Under the pieces are notes generated by a model, which did no database searches, had not been told where the DNA came from, and worked only from the letters and a program-made list of their open reading frames with translations. Below are positions 10,855-23,251 of a stretch of 64,000 bases of DNA, piece by piece. Source of the stretch: Ophiura sarsii (Eukaryota > Echinodermata > Ophiuroidea > Amphilepidida > Ophiuridae). A program made the position numbers and the translations under genes. The DNA lies in the NCBI GenBank assembly GCA_035610835.1, contig CM069455.1:15187266-15251265 (forward strand), written 5' to 3'. Each line of letters starts with the position of its first letter. Positions within the stretch are counted from its first letter, which is position 1.

Positions 10855-12328
10855 CTATCGTGGATGCACACAATTTACAGTTAGATTTTGGATTGTGTAT
10901 CCTTGGAACATGTGCATGGGGAATCCATGTGATGAAGGATAATTAGTGCGACGAACATTAAGATGCTGTGATGATGTCAATACTCGCTGATGTCCATCAT
11001 GTTGAACGCTACTGCTTGTATTACTACTAATCACAAGCGCTGTCTGCTCGCACTCGGGATCCTCTTCAAGGTCCCGCAAAAATGAACCGAGATCAAAATT
11101 CAAGTCCGAGAGTCCGGTTTGAAGAGGGGACTGTGGGGGTAGATTACTTTGCGCTGTATGATTTGTTGTTGGTTGGACAGCTGATGATAACATTGGTGCT
11201 ATTTCTATAGCTGGAAGGCCTACATCATTTAGATCTACTTCCACTTGAGAAAGTGTAGGTATATCATCCTGCTGTTGCTCTAGTGATTCTGTTTTATGTC
11301 CTGTATTCTGAATGTCAAGGCCATCGCCTAGAGACTGCGCCATTTTCATTTTCTCGCCATCAGATACCCTTTGGTATATGGCGAGGGAACTTACTGATCT
11401 GTGACCGGTTACATCCTTGATCTGAGAGGCAGCGTATGACTTTCTGGTCAGGATTGTAGCTCCAGTCACTCTGATACTGTGGTTAGTGTAGGTTGTTGAC
11501 AGCTCGTACTTGACACTGAGTTCCTTCATGTATTTGCCAATGGAGAATTACAGTACCAGTCATTTGAAGCAGGTTGAGGATTGGCCAAAGGTCTAGTCCA
11601 CAGGCTGTCACAGTTCGGATGCAGATGCTCTACGTACCGTAAAAATGATATTTACAGGACATAAATTACCTTTGCGTTCAGGCATAAATGGAGTGAAGCT
11701 CTCTCTCTACAATTACCTTGATGATTTTTGTGCAGCTCATCAGTAGCCTGAATCTGTCTCCGGTATCAGAGTTGGTTTTCAAAACAAAAGTGGACTTTGT
11801 CATAATGTGCATATTTTCTGCGCCACGCCGGAGAAAATAAAAACGTACATCAAATTGCACCTTTTCCTGTAGTTGAACCGGATTGAGCATCAATGGGTCA
11901 CGATCAAATTGTTGATACAGTTTCGATAAGTCTGCTTCGGCGATTTCTGGGTGGTGACGTATGTCACCTTTTCCCTCGGCTTTAAGTTCACGAAGTGCTC
12001 CACGAAAAGCTTCATTGTCGAGAATAATATCATATTCCTTGTTTTGAGGTGGTGATATCAAGTATCTATTGAGGCTATGCCTCAAGTTCTCCAGTGAACT
12101 TGCTCTGTAATAGTCACCCTTTATAGTTCTAGCACAAAACCAAAAACTGTGGTGAGTGCTAGCTGCTGAAAAACTTTCAAATTCAGCATCCTCCTGTCTT
12201 TCTAACTGGTATGCTCTGAGTGCATTTGCAGCTTTTTTGTTTGCTCTTTGTGTGTTATATGGAGTAGCATTTGTCCTTTTATCATCAATTTCTTCCTTGG
12301 TAAGAGAGCCAAATCGTCTGCTAGCCAT
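10855..12328 (-). pseudogene. Crypton-type tyrosine recombinase (DUF3504 / KIAA1958-like), decayed
   Basis: Two minus-strand blocks belong to one gene. 12328-11690 carries the N-terminal part, starting MASRRFGSL, with a SSLENLRHSLNRYL segment and the first active-site arginine context FLRRGAEN. 11529-10855 carries HSIR, TGHRS and the tyrosine in AIYQR, completing the R-H-R-H-Y set. A tail follows that ends QGYTIQNLTVN, as in invertebrate KIAA1958-like proteins. Between them, 11530-11690 still encodes expected sequence (CPV, LHPNCDSLW, NDWYCNSPL), but in shifting frames. At least three frameshifts (near 11720, 11640 and 11533) make it a relic. An intron at ATCAAG/GTAATT near 11720 could explain one shift, not all. 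Family call is firm from the motifs. Confidence 0.82.
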
Positions 12329-12679
12329 TTTGATGTGTACAGGAAAATTACTTGTAAACATGCAGAATGCAGTCTTGCACTAAGTCAGTGTGTACCAGAC
12401 ATTCCTATCAAATGTAGATTGTGTGAAAGACTAAAGTGGTGTCAAGAATAACCTCATGTATGTATTGTGTTTGTTAATATGTAAAATTAAAATTCCCTAT
12501 GGTTGTGATTGATACTTTAAGGGGTAAATAATCAGAATGAGATTAATCCAATTATACAATCTCTTCCACATACATATTGTTTCACTTGTACTTGTGTTAC
12601 TTGTTAGTTCTGTGTTATCAATGATAGATACCGGCCCATACCCCTAGAGTAGTGAAAAATTACTCTTGTAATACAGGAA

Positions 12680-12742
12680 AAATATTCATCAGGGCATTAA
12701 CCAATCACAGTGCAGCATTCATGGCTACTAAATGATAATATT
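12680..12742 (-). repeat. Right inverted repeat flanking tyrosine recombinase relic
   Basis: Reverse complement partner of 10682-10738; together they bracket about 2.06 kb containing the whole recombinase relic. Outer ends are blurred, and no target duplication could be fixed. Confidence 0.78.
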
Positions 12743-13913
12743 TGAAACCCGGACATTAATAAGCTGTTTTTTTTGTTTAAAATACTCAGGAAGCTTTCCA
12801 TAATCACACACAAAGTGCACACAAATGTACTCTTGGGGAACTCTTTTTAGGCCTATAAGAATTTAAAATTGAGACTGTGAATAAAACGTCATGGAAAAGA
12901 CCGTATGTTTAATAGTCTGATGAAGTAGTCAGTGGAATATGAAACGTTATACTTTCCACCACGGATTTGTAAAAGGGAAACCAAGTCAGGTAAGAACTAG
13001 ACTCGATCCTTCATGTCTTCCATGCGAAGGTGCTTTGGTCCGCCATTTTTAAAGGTGGCGGCCATATAGAGGGACGGGGGTACCCAGTCTAGGTAAGAAC
13101 AAGCCTACAAAATAAAAATAAAATAATACGAAATATGATATTCCGTGACCATTACTCCATGATGCGTTTCCATATTATATTTATTAGAGCTGGTTCTAAG
13201 GTATTTCCATACCACGCACTTGGTATTACTTCAGCATTCACATGTACATCAAGGTACATAAAACCTAAACACCAATTATCTATATGTTTGTGTGAACTAT
13301 ATTGCTCCCGGCGATGTAACCATTTGTATCACTGTTGTGTTTAGCCGGAAGGAACGTAACTCGAAGCCGAAAATTGAATCACTACGCGGTGCAAAGTGCA
13401 AAACCATCAATGGCGTTGAGAAATGGCTTCTGATAGCCAAAAAGTTGTGATAAGATGACATTTTCATATTCGATCTTGTTATCCGCGCGCGTGTTTGTTA
13501 CTTTTGTAACGTGAACAGTTTGATTGGCGCAATCTAGTTGTTTGTATTTGATAATAACATATAATGACATTAAAGTTAATCTATAATAATAATAACGTAG
13601 GTATGGTGTGTCAAATTCTCCACTAACTGAAAGATGGGTGGGTTAAAAATTAGCAGTATTCCGTTACAAATCATAACGTAAAACTGCACGCCACTCGATA
13701 CATACTGAGAAAACTTACACTTATTTAAGAAACATTCGATCGAAAGCGCGCGAATAATGATTTTCTTTCTCCCGAGAGTCCAATAAATGCGTTAGAGTCT
13801 GTTTTTTGTCTCTTTTATCAAACAGCGATGTACCGGCAAACCAATTGCACTTGCCCCTTTTACCCGAATTTCTCATTGTCTTGTATACGAGCATGTATCC
13901 AAGACAATGTCCT
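12743..13913. other. Intergenic DNA
   Basis: No gene recognised. A hairpin CCGCC/GGCGG lies near 13042-13064, and two GGTAAGAAC words lie at about 12988 and 13095. One hammerhead-like core is listed separately. Confidence 0.5.
12917..12945 (+). ncRNA. Hammerhead-like core, candidate 1
   Basis: CTGATGA followed after 17 nt by GAAAC, the order of the conserved hammerhead ribozyme core. The intervening segment pairs only imperfectly. A cleavage site and stems I and III could not be fixed. Confidence 0.2.
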
Positions 13914-14466
13914 CACAGAGAATATTAATTCGTCAAAATGGTCTTATTTGACAAATTAAACACTTGTCATAAAAGATTCAAGAAATATTCTGTAATGGTG
14001 CACATTTATTTGTGATTCTAAAAGAACAATTTAGAGTGTTTCTAGTTAATGTTTGTTAGTTAACAAACATGTCCTTAAACTGAAATATATTTAATTTTAA
14101 TGACAAATTAACGAATGACAATTGAAATGACAAATTAAATGACTAATTATCATAATGAAATGCCAAATTAAGATTAGTCATTTATTTGCCATTTAATTTG
14201 TCATTCCTATTGAATGAATAATTATTGATTAAAAATTGTTCTTTAATTTGTCATGTAATTTGTCATTCATTCATTTGTCATTGAAAGTCAATATTTAAGA
14301 GTCGTGAAAATATTTGCTATGTTGAAAATTAATTAAAAATACTACTAATTGGTCATTTATCATTAAAAAATAATTGTTCAGCATTACAAAATATTTCTTA
14401 ACTGACGAACCTTCCAAGACAAATGTAAAATAAGACCACATATTTAACGAATTAATATTCTCTGTG
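13914..14466. mobile_element. TIR element, 553 bp
   Basis: The left end CACAGAGAATATTAATTCG and an inner GGTCTTATTT are repeated inverted at the right end (AAATAAGACC, then CGAATTAATATTCTCTGTG). The interior is made of TGACAAATTAA words in both orientations, so it could fold extensively. No coding capacity. Confidence 0.8.
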
Positions 14467-14520
14467 TATAAGTATTAATCTCTGGAAGAAGAAATAATGG
14501 ACATTAAGACATTGGCGTAT

Positions 14521-14539
14521 GCTATCTACTGAAGATAGC
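14521..14539 (+). repeat. 19-nt GATA-hairpin motif (consensus)
   Basis: GCTATCTACTGAAGATAGC. The 7-nt arms GCTATCT and AGATAGC are complementary. It sits at the head of a local tandem duplication. Confidence 0.85.
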
Positions 14540-14655
14540 AAAGGGGGTGCTGAGTCACAAAAACGCATTCCTCTGCGTAGTCTAGTAAATATATTCAAAG
14601 GGGATGCTGAGAGTCACAAAAACTCATTCCTCTTACGTAGTCTAGTAACATAATG
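14540..14655 (+). repeat. Two-copy tandem duplication of about 58 bp
   Basis: AAAGGGGRTGCTGAG, a CACAAAAACNCATTCCTCT stretch, and GTAGTCTAGTAA appear twice in order (14540-14596 and 14597-14655). A degenerate hairpin motif, TGTCTACTGAAGACAGCA, follows at about 14662. Confidence 0.8.
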
Positions 14656-14690
14656 TTTCAATGTCTACTGAAGACAGCAAAGTTTAGTAT

Positions 14691-15961
14691 AAATACTTTT
14701 ATTCCATCTATTAAAAAAATAGTATAATAATTTTGTAGATACATGCCATAACATAGACAGTACGATTTAATTAAATAAAACCTTTTACTGAATTATACGC
14801 GTTTTATTACTGTAGTATTAATATAGTAAAGACAGTATTTTTACGCAGTGCTTCCGCCCTTCGATCTCTGAGTCTGAAACGCGTGTCGATTGAGCAATTA
14901 CTCTGTTTTTCTCTAAGTCTGCAATCAGCAAATAACGCAGTGAAGTCATAGCCTTGTGAACGTGAAATCCACTATATGTCCGTCGTATTGCTATGTCCAC
15001 GTAACCAAATGTAAAGAGACCCCGAAAGAGACTCCTCTCCTTAACACGAAATCATCCATTTGGTACCTTATATATAAAACAGTGGTTTAACCAAACAAGA
15101 TGGATATTAACGCTATCAATTTCACCACTTGCAACCCGACTCCATCCCCCTTAAATGTAAGTAATACACCCCGCCTTGATGTTTGGACACCGGTTCAAAG
15201 GTCGACTGGACATGTGATGATATCAACTTATCAAAACGAAAATGGATAAACACCCAAAATATCAACTTTTTGTCTCCGCTCTTGATACAAACTGCCGTCT
15301 AACGTTTCTTATAAGGTAAACGATATCAACCATATCTGGTCCTCCTAAATCAATAGCATCAACAATCATCCATCGAGGATCAGATTTCGCGACGAGGTGA
15401 CGTGGTGAAAACGAGGAGTGAAAACATATCCGTGCGGTTTTTTCTTCTTGAAGGTGAAAGCCGCCATCTTTGTTTTGCTTGGCGTGTTCAAATTGTGCAA
15501 GTTATCTCTTAACTTTGACCCTTGTCGGTATAAACTTCCCGCCTTCTCGCGTCACTTTCGATAGAAATATAGCCTATAGCTAGCCATGAAAGTGATATCT
15601 TTATAAGGGGGAAACTAGCGAGGACAATGAGCCAAAATGGGTGAGGCGTTAAAAGCAAAGAGTTTCTTTTACGTTTTATGTAAATGTTGAAGGAGCGTCA
15701 GATTTTTTTTGTTATTTTTACCAAACCCGAGATACTTAAGACAGACAACGCAAACGCACGTCCACGCACTTGTTAAGACGTCGGCTGGACTTTGTCCGGA
15801 GTGTCTTTCAACTCAAGAAACAAACATATTTGTCATAACAGTGATTGAGAAATTAAAGACAGATATTAAATGTCGTGTATTGTTGGTTAACTGTCACTTT
15901 ATTGCAAGATCAAAATAAAGCGCTATATTAAGTTATAATTTTATTTTTATTGCCCATAAAT
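14691..15961. other. Intergenic DNA
   Basis: No recognisable gene or repeat; open frames of up to 69 codons show no family signature. Confidence 0.5.
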
Positions 15962-16425
15962 AATGTTGGAAACTTGTGTATGAATATAGGTCAATAAATA
16001 CGAATGTGTTGTTTCAAAAGAAATTAGACAAATCAATGCACGCGCGCTGATGTTTATGTGTGAATAATGGCACGAACCCGCAGGGGAGTGCTATTGTGAG
16101 CATATCAACATTTGCGCAAGTGCATTGATTTTTCTGATTTTTCGAGAAACAAAACAGATGCATGTATTGATTTAATTCATACACAACATTATACAAATTA
16201 AAATTCACAATTTGAGCATAATTTCGATCTATGTAACAACGAATAAAAATGCGTTTAAGTTTGCTAACACCCGCAGTGAAAATCGGCGAAACCGCGGTGC
16301 CTGAACAACGAATCAAAACAATGCGCGTCGTGCGCAATTGAACGGTGCACACGCGGAATGCATTAGACACTTTCAATGCACTTCGCGTATTTTTGTTGCT
16401 TTCTTTCTGATAGGTTCGACACTAG
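15962..16425 (-). repeat. Dispersed repeat of about 460 bp, copy 1
   Basis: This is the reverse complement of 37268-37740 over nearly its whole length. It includes CACCCGCAGTGAAAATCGGC and AATCAATGCACGCGCGC. An internal inverted pair (ATCAATGCACGCGCG against CGCAAGTGCATTGAT) forms a hairpin of about 110 bp. No coding signature. Confidence 0.8.
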
Positions 16426-16741
16426 GCCTACTAAGAGTCTATGATAACATCTTGTTTTTCTATAAAATGCAACTTAGACAACAATTTGATGATAGCCATG
16501 GTGACATCTTTAGTTTTTCTATAATATACAACATCCAGCGTATCATAATATCAGCATACTATATATCACTATTATTAATACTTTTCCACTATTATAACCA
16601 TCTCATAAGTTCGTCTTTTTATAGAAGGAATACGGTATATTTAAGCCTCATTTTCAGCATTAAAATGGCTAACTAAATGTCGTCAAAACTATAAAGTTTA
16701 CCGACCATTGGAAACTTAAAGATCCTCAGGCTTCGGCCGCA
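16426..16741. other. Intergenic DNA
   Basis: Nothing recognised; GATRAYATCTTNNTTTTTCTATAA occurs twice near 16445 and 16500 (words such as CATCTT and TTTTTCTATAA are shared). Confidence 0.45.
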
Positions 16742-16972
16742 TACACACTTTAAAATACGTATAGTCAAAACTGACCCCATTGCAGTCGGTGCATAGTTGA
16801 CTCTCATTTAAAGTTTCAAATTTAACTAATAAAGAGTCAAAATTGACTATATTAATGGTCAAAACTGACTAAATTTAACACTTTATTGGTTAATATTTAC
16901 CATTTAAATGGGGGTCATTTAATGAAACAACTGCAGTAGGGTCTATTTTGACTACATATTTTTAAGTGTGTA
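16742..16972. mobile_element. MITE with TACACACTT ends
   Basis: The ends TACACACTTTAAAATACGTA and TTTTTAAGTGTGTA are inverted, followed on each side by AGTCAAAA-type words. The interior repeats GTCAAAACTGAC several times. TA at both ends may be the target duplication. Confidence 0.75.
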
Positions 16973-18403
16973 TCTGTAAAATTTAGCCAAAACTCTTTCC
17001 ACGATATGTCCATTTTATCTCGAGTGCAAGGTTCCGTTATTTGTCATGGAACACTTCACAGTGGCGCGGTAATGAGAGGGCGAAGAGATGACTTGTTCGA
17101 TGAAAACTAACGATATAGCTGAGATCTACTCCACTATTGTACGATGCTCTCTGAGATAATAAGATTTTTCATCACTCTAACCCATTGCATGTAGGCTACA
17201 AAATCACTATTTGATTAATACTATTAAACTGTAATTAAGCTTGGAATTTACATTAGCGGATAAGTGTTAACTCGGTGCTGCTTGTCCTGTTTCTGCGCAT
17301 GCACAACATTACAATGTCGCTAAAACTAATTCTCTTGCGGAAATTGAAGTGTTTTCAATTGATTCAATACAGAGAAGCTTACGCGGTTATATGACCACTA
17401 CTATTTGCGAATGTTGCTGCAAAGAATCAACTCCGTACGTAAAGAGTTACAATATTGACTGTTGTCATTTGTAACCAAAGAAGTGTTAAGGTCTTCCCAC
17501 AATGCATTGCGCGAACGCCAGCCAACTAAAGCTTTTTTTCACACGATGCATTTGTCGAGCCCTTTAAGTTTTAGAAATAAGAAAAAGGAACACAGATAAA
17601 TAATTTATTCATTGATGTATAACTAGAACCTAAGAGCTCCAACGATGAACACGCTATGAAGCCATGATCGTGTGCATAATGTCTATGGGAACCGAGCCAA
17701 ATTGGAGACCAGAATTAGGGCATTTTGCAAAAACGCAATGCATTGTGGTGGTGTCTTTAAAATCTTCTTTGTCCAGTAGAGTAGCAAAGACACGTCGGGC
17801 AATTATCGGTAAAATAACGTGAGTCCAAAAGTGAAGCACCCACTCTAAGCAACTTGCCGCTGATTTCCAAAAGTTTTGGTTTCGGCCTCGTACACGTCAA
17901 ATAAACCGAAATAATGACAAGAAAAACAATCCAGTAAAATGTGGAGTGGTTTGTATCTAAATGGAGAAAGAAAATGTGTGTGCTTGTTGGAAATTGGGCT
18001 CTTACTATAAGTGTGCATGTACCCTCGTGTTGCAGTATAACAAAATGAGTTTACATTCAGGATGTGTATGGGTACAGAATAATTGATAGAATAGTCCATT
18101 TGTTGGCTCCTGAAAGCTCTGACGAGTGGGGTTGTGAAGCGGGGAGTTGCTAAGTGATGGTGGGTTTTTGATACGATTTTAAATCTACAGGTTGTCCCAA
18201 TAAAAAAAGGCAACGTACAACATACATGAATGTTATCATCAGGTGAAGTTTGGGCATAAGTGGCACTGCCACGATTTGACGCGGGGGACATATCCACACA
18301 CACACCCACCCCGAGGAAAATAGTCCTATTTTAGGATATTTAATTTTATATGAGATATTCAAAATTTGTATTGCTGTTTCATAATTTGTAGGGTCACCCT
18401 CAA
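16973..18403. other. Intergenic DNA
   Basis: The longest open frame here (154 codons, minus strand, 17845-18309) has no recognisable domain and looks fortuitous. No other structure seen. Confidence 0.5.
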
Positions 18404-18528
<125 letters not shown>

Positions 18529-19854
18529 ATCCCCATATTATTGTTAGTGTAATTGTTACAATGCTATCGAATTGTTGATTTTTTTGTGTAATAGGTATAA
18601 GTGTTCGATTATATTAAAAGTATTGAATCAACTGTGATAAATACTGATGTCATCATCAATTGATGATGAATATTTACTGAAATGGATGTTTAGCTCTTCT
18701 CTCTTTTTAACTTACTCCTCCATGGACAGTCTTCTTCGTTTCGTTGTTGGGTTTCATGTTTAACTTACCGCGTGAGTTTATAAGCCATTCGTGCAGGATT
18801 TTCTTTCATGGTTTTAAGGGAAAACCTCTCTTTTAATTTATTACGTTAACGTTGTTAAAAACACACAATTCTCATCATCGTAAATTACTTTGACCCCGAC
18901 CAATTTTATCAAAGAAGGAGAGGTCCCCGTGTTCTCAAGGGGCTCCAAATCCCCACAAACAGCGGCGGAAATTAGCGGCCTTAACGCGTGCTATCTCTGC
19001 GGTAATTTCACTGAACGCTTCGCCAGGGGATTGGACTAGGGGCCTTGGAGACCTAGCTCGGTTGGCAAGAATGAAAGTCACGCTTTTTTTTAATAATACG
19101 CAGTGTTTTATTCGGTGGAAAGGTATTTCTTTTTTGGTATGTGGGTATAGGTTTTGTTGCCTTTACAAAATGGGGTAATGTAATTAGCTTTAAGACAAAG
19201 AATTTGGAAGACGCCAGCTAGTTTTCAGTGGATTGGAAAGCTTTACTAGTAGTAGTTCATCTATTGCACCAAGAAAAAAATCATGTTCTACGGGCCCAAT
19301 CGACTCATAATTTTTTGAAATTTAAAATTTGTCTTACAATATTTTGACTGCAAAATGTAACATTTACAGGTTTTATAAGGTGTAACATTTTTTTACTGTT
19401 CAATGGGATATTATACTTAAGACTTGACTGTTTACTAACTGGCAAATGAAATGAGACAATATGTACACAAGATCTTGTATTCTTAGTCTGTAACAGGTGA
19501 TTCTGGTATTCAGATTTGCCATTATATTTGCAATCTTAGTATGAGAGCATTCATTGCTTATACCAGGAACATGTTTGACACTTGATGCGATGACAGTAGT
19601 CCTTTCATCAAAACCAATGTTATAACAGATAACAGTAACTGTGTGGAGTGTAATTCCCATTGGAATGGTGAAAAAGGGGTCGCCTTAAATAACTTGTCAC
19701 ATTTTACTCATTTGTTCAGTCGATTTAGTTCATGTTTCTTTAAAAGATGAAGTAAATTAGATATCCCTCGTACAGATAGTAATGTTTTCATGGTTCAATG
19801 CACCACACTTTAAGTTCAAGGTCGTTACAACCCCAGGTAAATTATTTGTGCATT
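18529..19854. other. Intergenic DNA
   Basis: No gene or clear repeat recognised. Confidence 0.5.
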
Positions 19855-20395
19855 CACCCTGTATATGGTCAGAAGTCACAAACTGGTCCAAAAAATGTTT
19901 CACTTCTAATAATGTTGAGAAATGCATCTGATTAAACGGGACAAAACTTAGGTTTTACATACTTAATGACCCACAAACTATATATTGTTGGAAAGCTTAT
20001 GATTCAAGGTTTTTCATTTTTGCAAAAAAAGAATCAAATTATACAGGGTGTGTAAAATTTTTACAGGGTGGAACATACAAAAGTTGATTGTTTTTGCTCC
20101 TCACAAAATATTTTGATAGTTTGTACAGTTAGGGTTTAGCTGAAAATAGTCACCAAAATCAGAACAACCGCAAAAGGTGTTACCAAATTTGCTAAGAATC
20201 ATTTGCCCAAAATGTACACAGAAAAAGTACAGGGTGTCTAAAATGATGATGAAATAATGCATAAAATGAAGGTTTGTATATAATTTTCTATGAAATTTAG
20301 TTAGCATGGACTATTTAATTTAAAAGAATATGGTTATCAAAATGAACTATATGAATATCGTTAAAGTTCTTTTTATTTTGAATACAGGGTGGTCC
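19855..20395. repeat. Cluster of TACAGGGTG words
   Basis: TACAGGGTG occurs at about 20042, 20062, 20228 and 20383, and inverted at 19855. The sequence between copies does not align well, so this is a shared terminal word rather than a clean satellite. Confidence 0.5.
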
Positions 20396-21547
20396 AAAAT
20401 AGGTCTAAATAGCAATTTTTTCTAAATCTATGAAAAATTCTGTGAAGAAACACTTCTGGATTTTTTAGTTAAATGTTTTACTACCCAGGGTAGAAAAGGA
20501 CCGAAGAGTCACACAAATGAAATAGAGAGACTGCGATTTGGCCATATTTAATCAATAAAATGAATAAAACTGTGTATTCTTTACATTAAAACACTCCCTG
20601 AATTGAACATCATATTCTAGTAGAGAATGTCTAGATATCAATTCAATATTAGTATTCATAGTAGCAGGCACATGTTATTACCACATATGAGAAGTTTGAA
20701 TACTTTCCTATGTATACTTTTAAAATGGCATCAATTTCAAAAGTTCTAGTTTTCCGCTATTTTGTGTAGAAATCTATGGGCGCCTCATCCACCGGCTCCT
20801 CATCCACCGCTCCCACCCTTGACTCACTCGACGTTTAGATTGATAACTTCACTGTTGCTAAACATGTGGCTTTAATTCTTTTTTTATTCGGTAGCTGGAT
20901 AAATTGTCTTTAATATGATACCACAAATGTTATGTTTTTTTGACAACTTCTATTTAAAATAGAGACACGTATCACGATTTTAAGGGTTTTTTGAAACGAT
21001 CCCACCTCATTTGATATACCTATTAGTGACCTGTGACCATATGGAAAAGATTTTTATCGATCTACAATGTCTAACTCTAAGAAATTCACCAAACATAGCG
21101 TAACCCCTCCGACCATGATTTCTTTTTTGCTTTTGCTTTTTACAGAAGGAAACAAATAATAATAATGATAATAACATTTAAGAAATTTAAAATGAATTAA
21201 ATAACGATCTTTGGTGCTCCTCATCAAAAGGAATACAGTACGCAGCAAATCTGGCGATCGCAAACGGCCTCATGATATTTTGTGATTTATTTGACTCAGT
21301 AAGATCAATTTTAGTAAATTAGAGTATAATTTGTATATAATTTAATTTTTTTTTAAAAACGCCCGCCCTACCCTCATTTTCAAAGGCATGTTTCGCCAAT
21401 ACAACAATTTCTGCTGTTAGCTTAAGCATAGAGCTTCAATATAGGGATGATTATCTCTATTGAAATCAATTGTGTTGAGCTGGTACTATTTCTGCTTAGC
21501 CCACTCCTTAAATGACTAGCATGTTTGATAAACCCGGTTAACAGTAT
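20396..21547. other. Intergenic DNA
   Basis: No gene recognised. Confidence 0.5.
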
Positions 21548-21804
21548 GGGTATATCACAAAATCAGCGATAAGTTCTTACTCCATTTTTAATGCCAGATA
21601 TGAACCTCAGTGGAACGTTCATGAATTTATCTAGTCTGCTTTCCTTCCCGCCATGGTATTTATTTTCTTCTTTTTCTGCTTTCTTTCGAGTGTTTAATTA
21701 TTAGTTGTTTGTCTTTGTCTAATCCCTGCCTGAGATCGGAATGGATCTCAGTTGTTCCTGGGCATTGTATGTTATCTTCTTTTGTTGTTTAATAAAGATG
21801 ATCT
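21548..21804 (+). mobile_element. LINE 3' end, copy 2
   Basis: A 5'-truncated copy of the element at 2900-3415. It begins in the C-terminal codons (CACAAAATC), keeps the stop and the 3' untranslated region, and has AATAAA at 21791-21796. Both copies end at AATAAAGATGATCTAT without a long poly-A. Confidence 0.82.
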
Positions 21805-21835
21805 ATATATATGTATAGCTAGCTAACGTGGGGGT

Positions 21836-21855
21836 GGGGGGGGGGGGGGGGGGGG
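21836..21855 (+). repeat. Poly-G tract
   Basis: About 20 G in a G-rich stretch (21826-21865) that could form a quadruplex. Confidence 0.8.
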
Positions 21856-21889
21856 TGGTGGGGGCAAAGGTGAAAGTTAAAATACCTCT

Positions 21890-22045
21890 AGTATTTGAAA
21901 CATATTAATTTAATACACACATTCACAAATGCGTTATACATTATGTTACGCTATTTGTGAAATTAATAGACACGTATTTCACCCCAGCTTTTTAATTACA
22001 CTTAAACTCGAACCCATGAGCGCGACGAACAATAGCAGATATAGC
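21890..22045 (-). repeat. Dispersed repeat, copy B
   Basis: Inverted partner of 215-345, with the same word order and about 75-80 percent similarity by eye. Confidence 0.6.
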
Positions 22046-22249
22046 GTTCTAGTGTTTTTTACAATAATCGGTATGTTAATTTTGAGGAAAATATGATAAT
22101 TTAAGATGTAGGGATTGTAGGCCTATACAAATTGTGAAAAAATGCTAGAACAAAGCATTTTATAATTTTCGTGAAACGTTTAAACTGAACACTTTTTGTT
22201 CTTATTAATTCCAAATAGCAAAATAATTCGGACAATAGTTTTTGTTGAT

Positions 22250-22400
22250 GATATCTATTGAATCCCGTTTCCGGCAGCCTGGTGCTAAGCATTGGTTTCC
22301 AGTTTCCAATACGATTTATTCCGTTAATATACTACCGGGTTCCAAATTGTCGGTTCATCTATGCTTAGCACCAGGCTGCTTAAAACGAGATTCATATCTA
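22250..22400. mobile_element. Inverted-repeat hairpin element
   Basis: Perfect 18-bp arms GCAGCCTGGTGCTAAGCA at 22274-22291 and inverted at 22362-22379, with looser matching outward (GATAT and AATC words). No coding capacity. Confidence 0.7.
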
Positions 22401-22904
22401 TTTGCATTTAGTGTAGAGTTCAGCAGGAATTGAACAGTCTCCGTTTCGTATCGAGCTCGACACACAGCTAGCCGTGCAGTGTGATTGTACTGAGATTTGT
22501 ACCAGGGCCCATTCAAGAATGTATTATGAATGCTTGCTCAATTGATGATATTTGTACACCCGCAACCGCAATACGTTACTGATATAATAGTAAAAATAAG
22601 AATGAAGCCGTTTCTGGTCTCTTCATTCGATTGTCCCTAATCAAATCATATTCATAGGGAAGTATTAAGTTTTATACATTTTTACGATACGAAGTCTTTT
22701 GGGAACTGTTTGTGCATACTAGTTATCTTCGATTCACAACTTGACAAAAAAAGAAGATTATTTCATAAATCAAAGATAGGTTTTCATTTTTCAAGTCACT
22801 GTTCCCCTGCAGTGGTCTGGCTCCCAGGACTTCAATTCCAATCTAAAAGTAGAAAAATGATGAATAAAGATAAAGTATAAACCATATTTCTGTTCGTCTA
22901 TCGA
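22401..22904. other. Intergenic DNA
   Basis: Nothing recognised. Confidence 0.5.
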
Positions 22905-23098
22905 TACACACTTAAAGTAACGTGTTCAAATTTGTTGTTTTCAACAAATGACCTTGTAATAACATGGTCACGGAATCAAGCCTTGATGTGTCAAAGTTGA
23001 ACTTTTGGTAAATCAATTTGGACTCTATGATTGATCATTCTGTATGATAGTTGTCAACATAAAGAGGTAATTTTATACAAGGTATTTTTAAGTGTGTA
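22905..23098. mobile_element. MITE with TACACACTT ends, second copy type
   Basis: TACACACTTAAAGTA at the left and TATTTTTAAGTGTGTA at the right are inverted. The same terminal word occurs in the element at 16742, but the interior differs. Confidence 0.65.
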
Positions 23099-23239
23099 TC
23101 CACAGAGGACATAGTGTATTACCATTGGTAATTATATCACCACTCACTTTCGTACAGAGTCCCATGCTACGTTCAATTCATACAGCGATCCAAATGAATT
23201 TTTATGAACACTATTTTGATACAATAGTTTATAATGACT

Positions 23240-23250
23240 AAAAGGGAATG
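23240..23250. repeat. Target-site duplication, left
   Basis: AAAAGGGAATG, repeated exactly at 23736-23746 on the other side of the LINE insertion. Confidence 0.85.
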
Positions 23251-23251
23251 G

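Noticed and set aside
17845..18309. 154-codon open frame, minus strand
   Set aside because: No domain, signal or repeat pattern; composition looks like chance translation.
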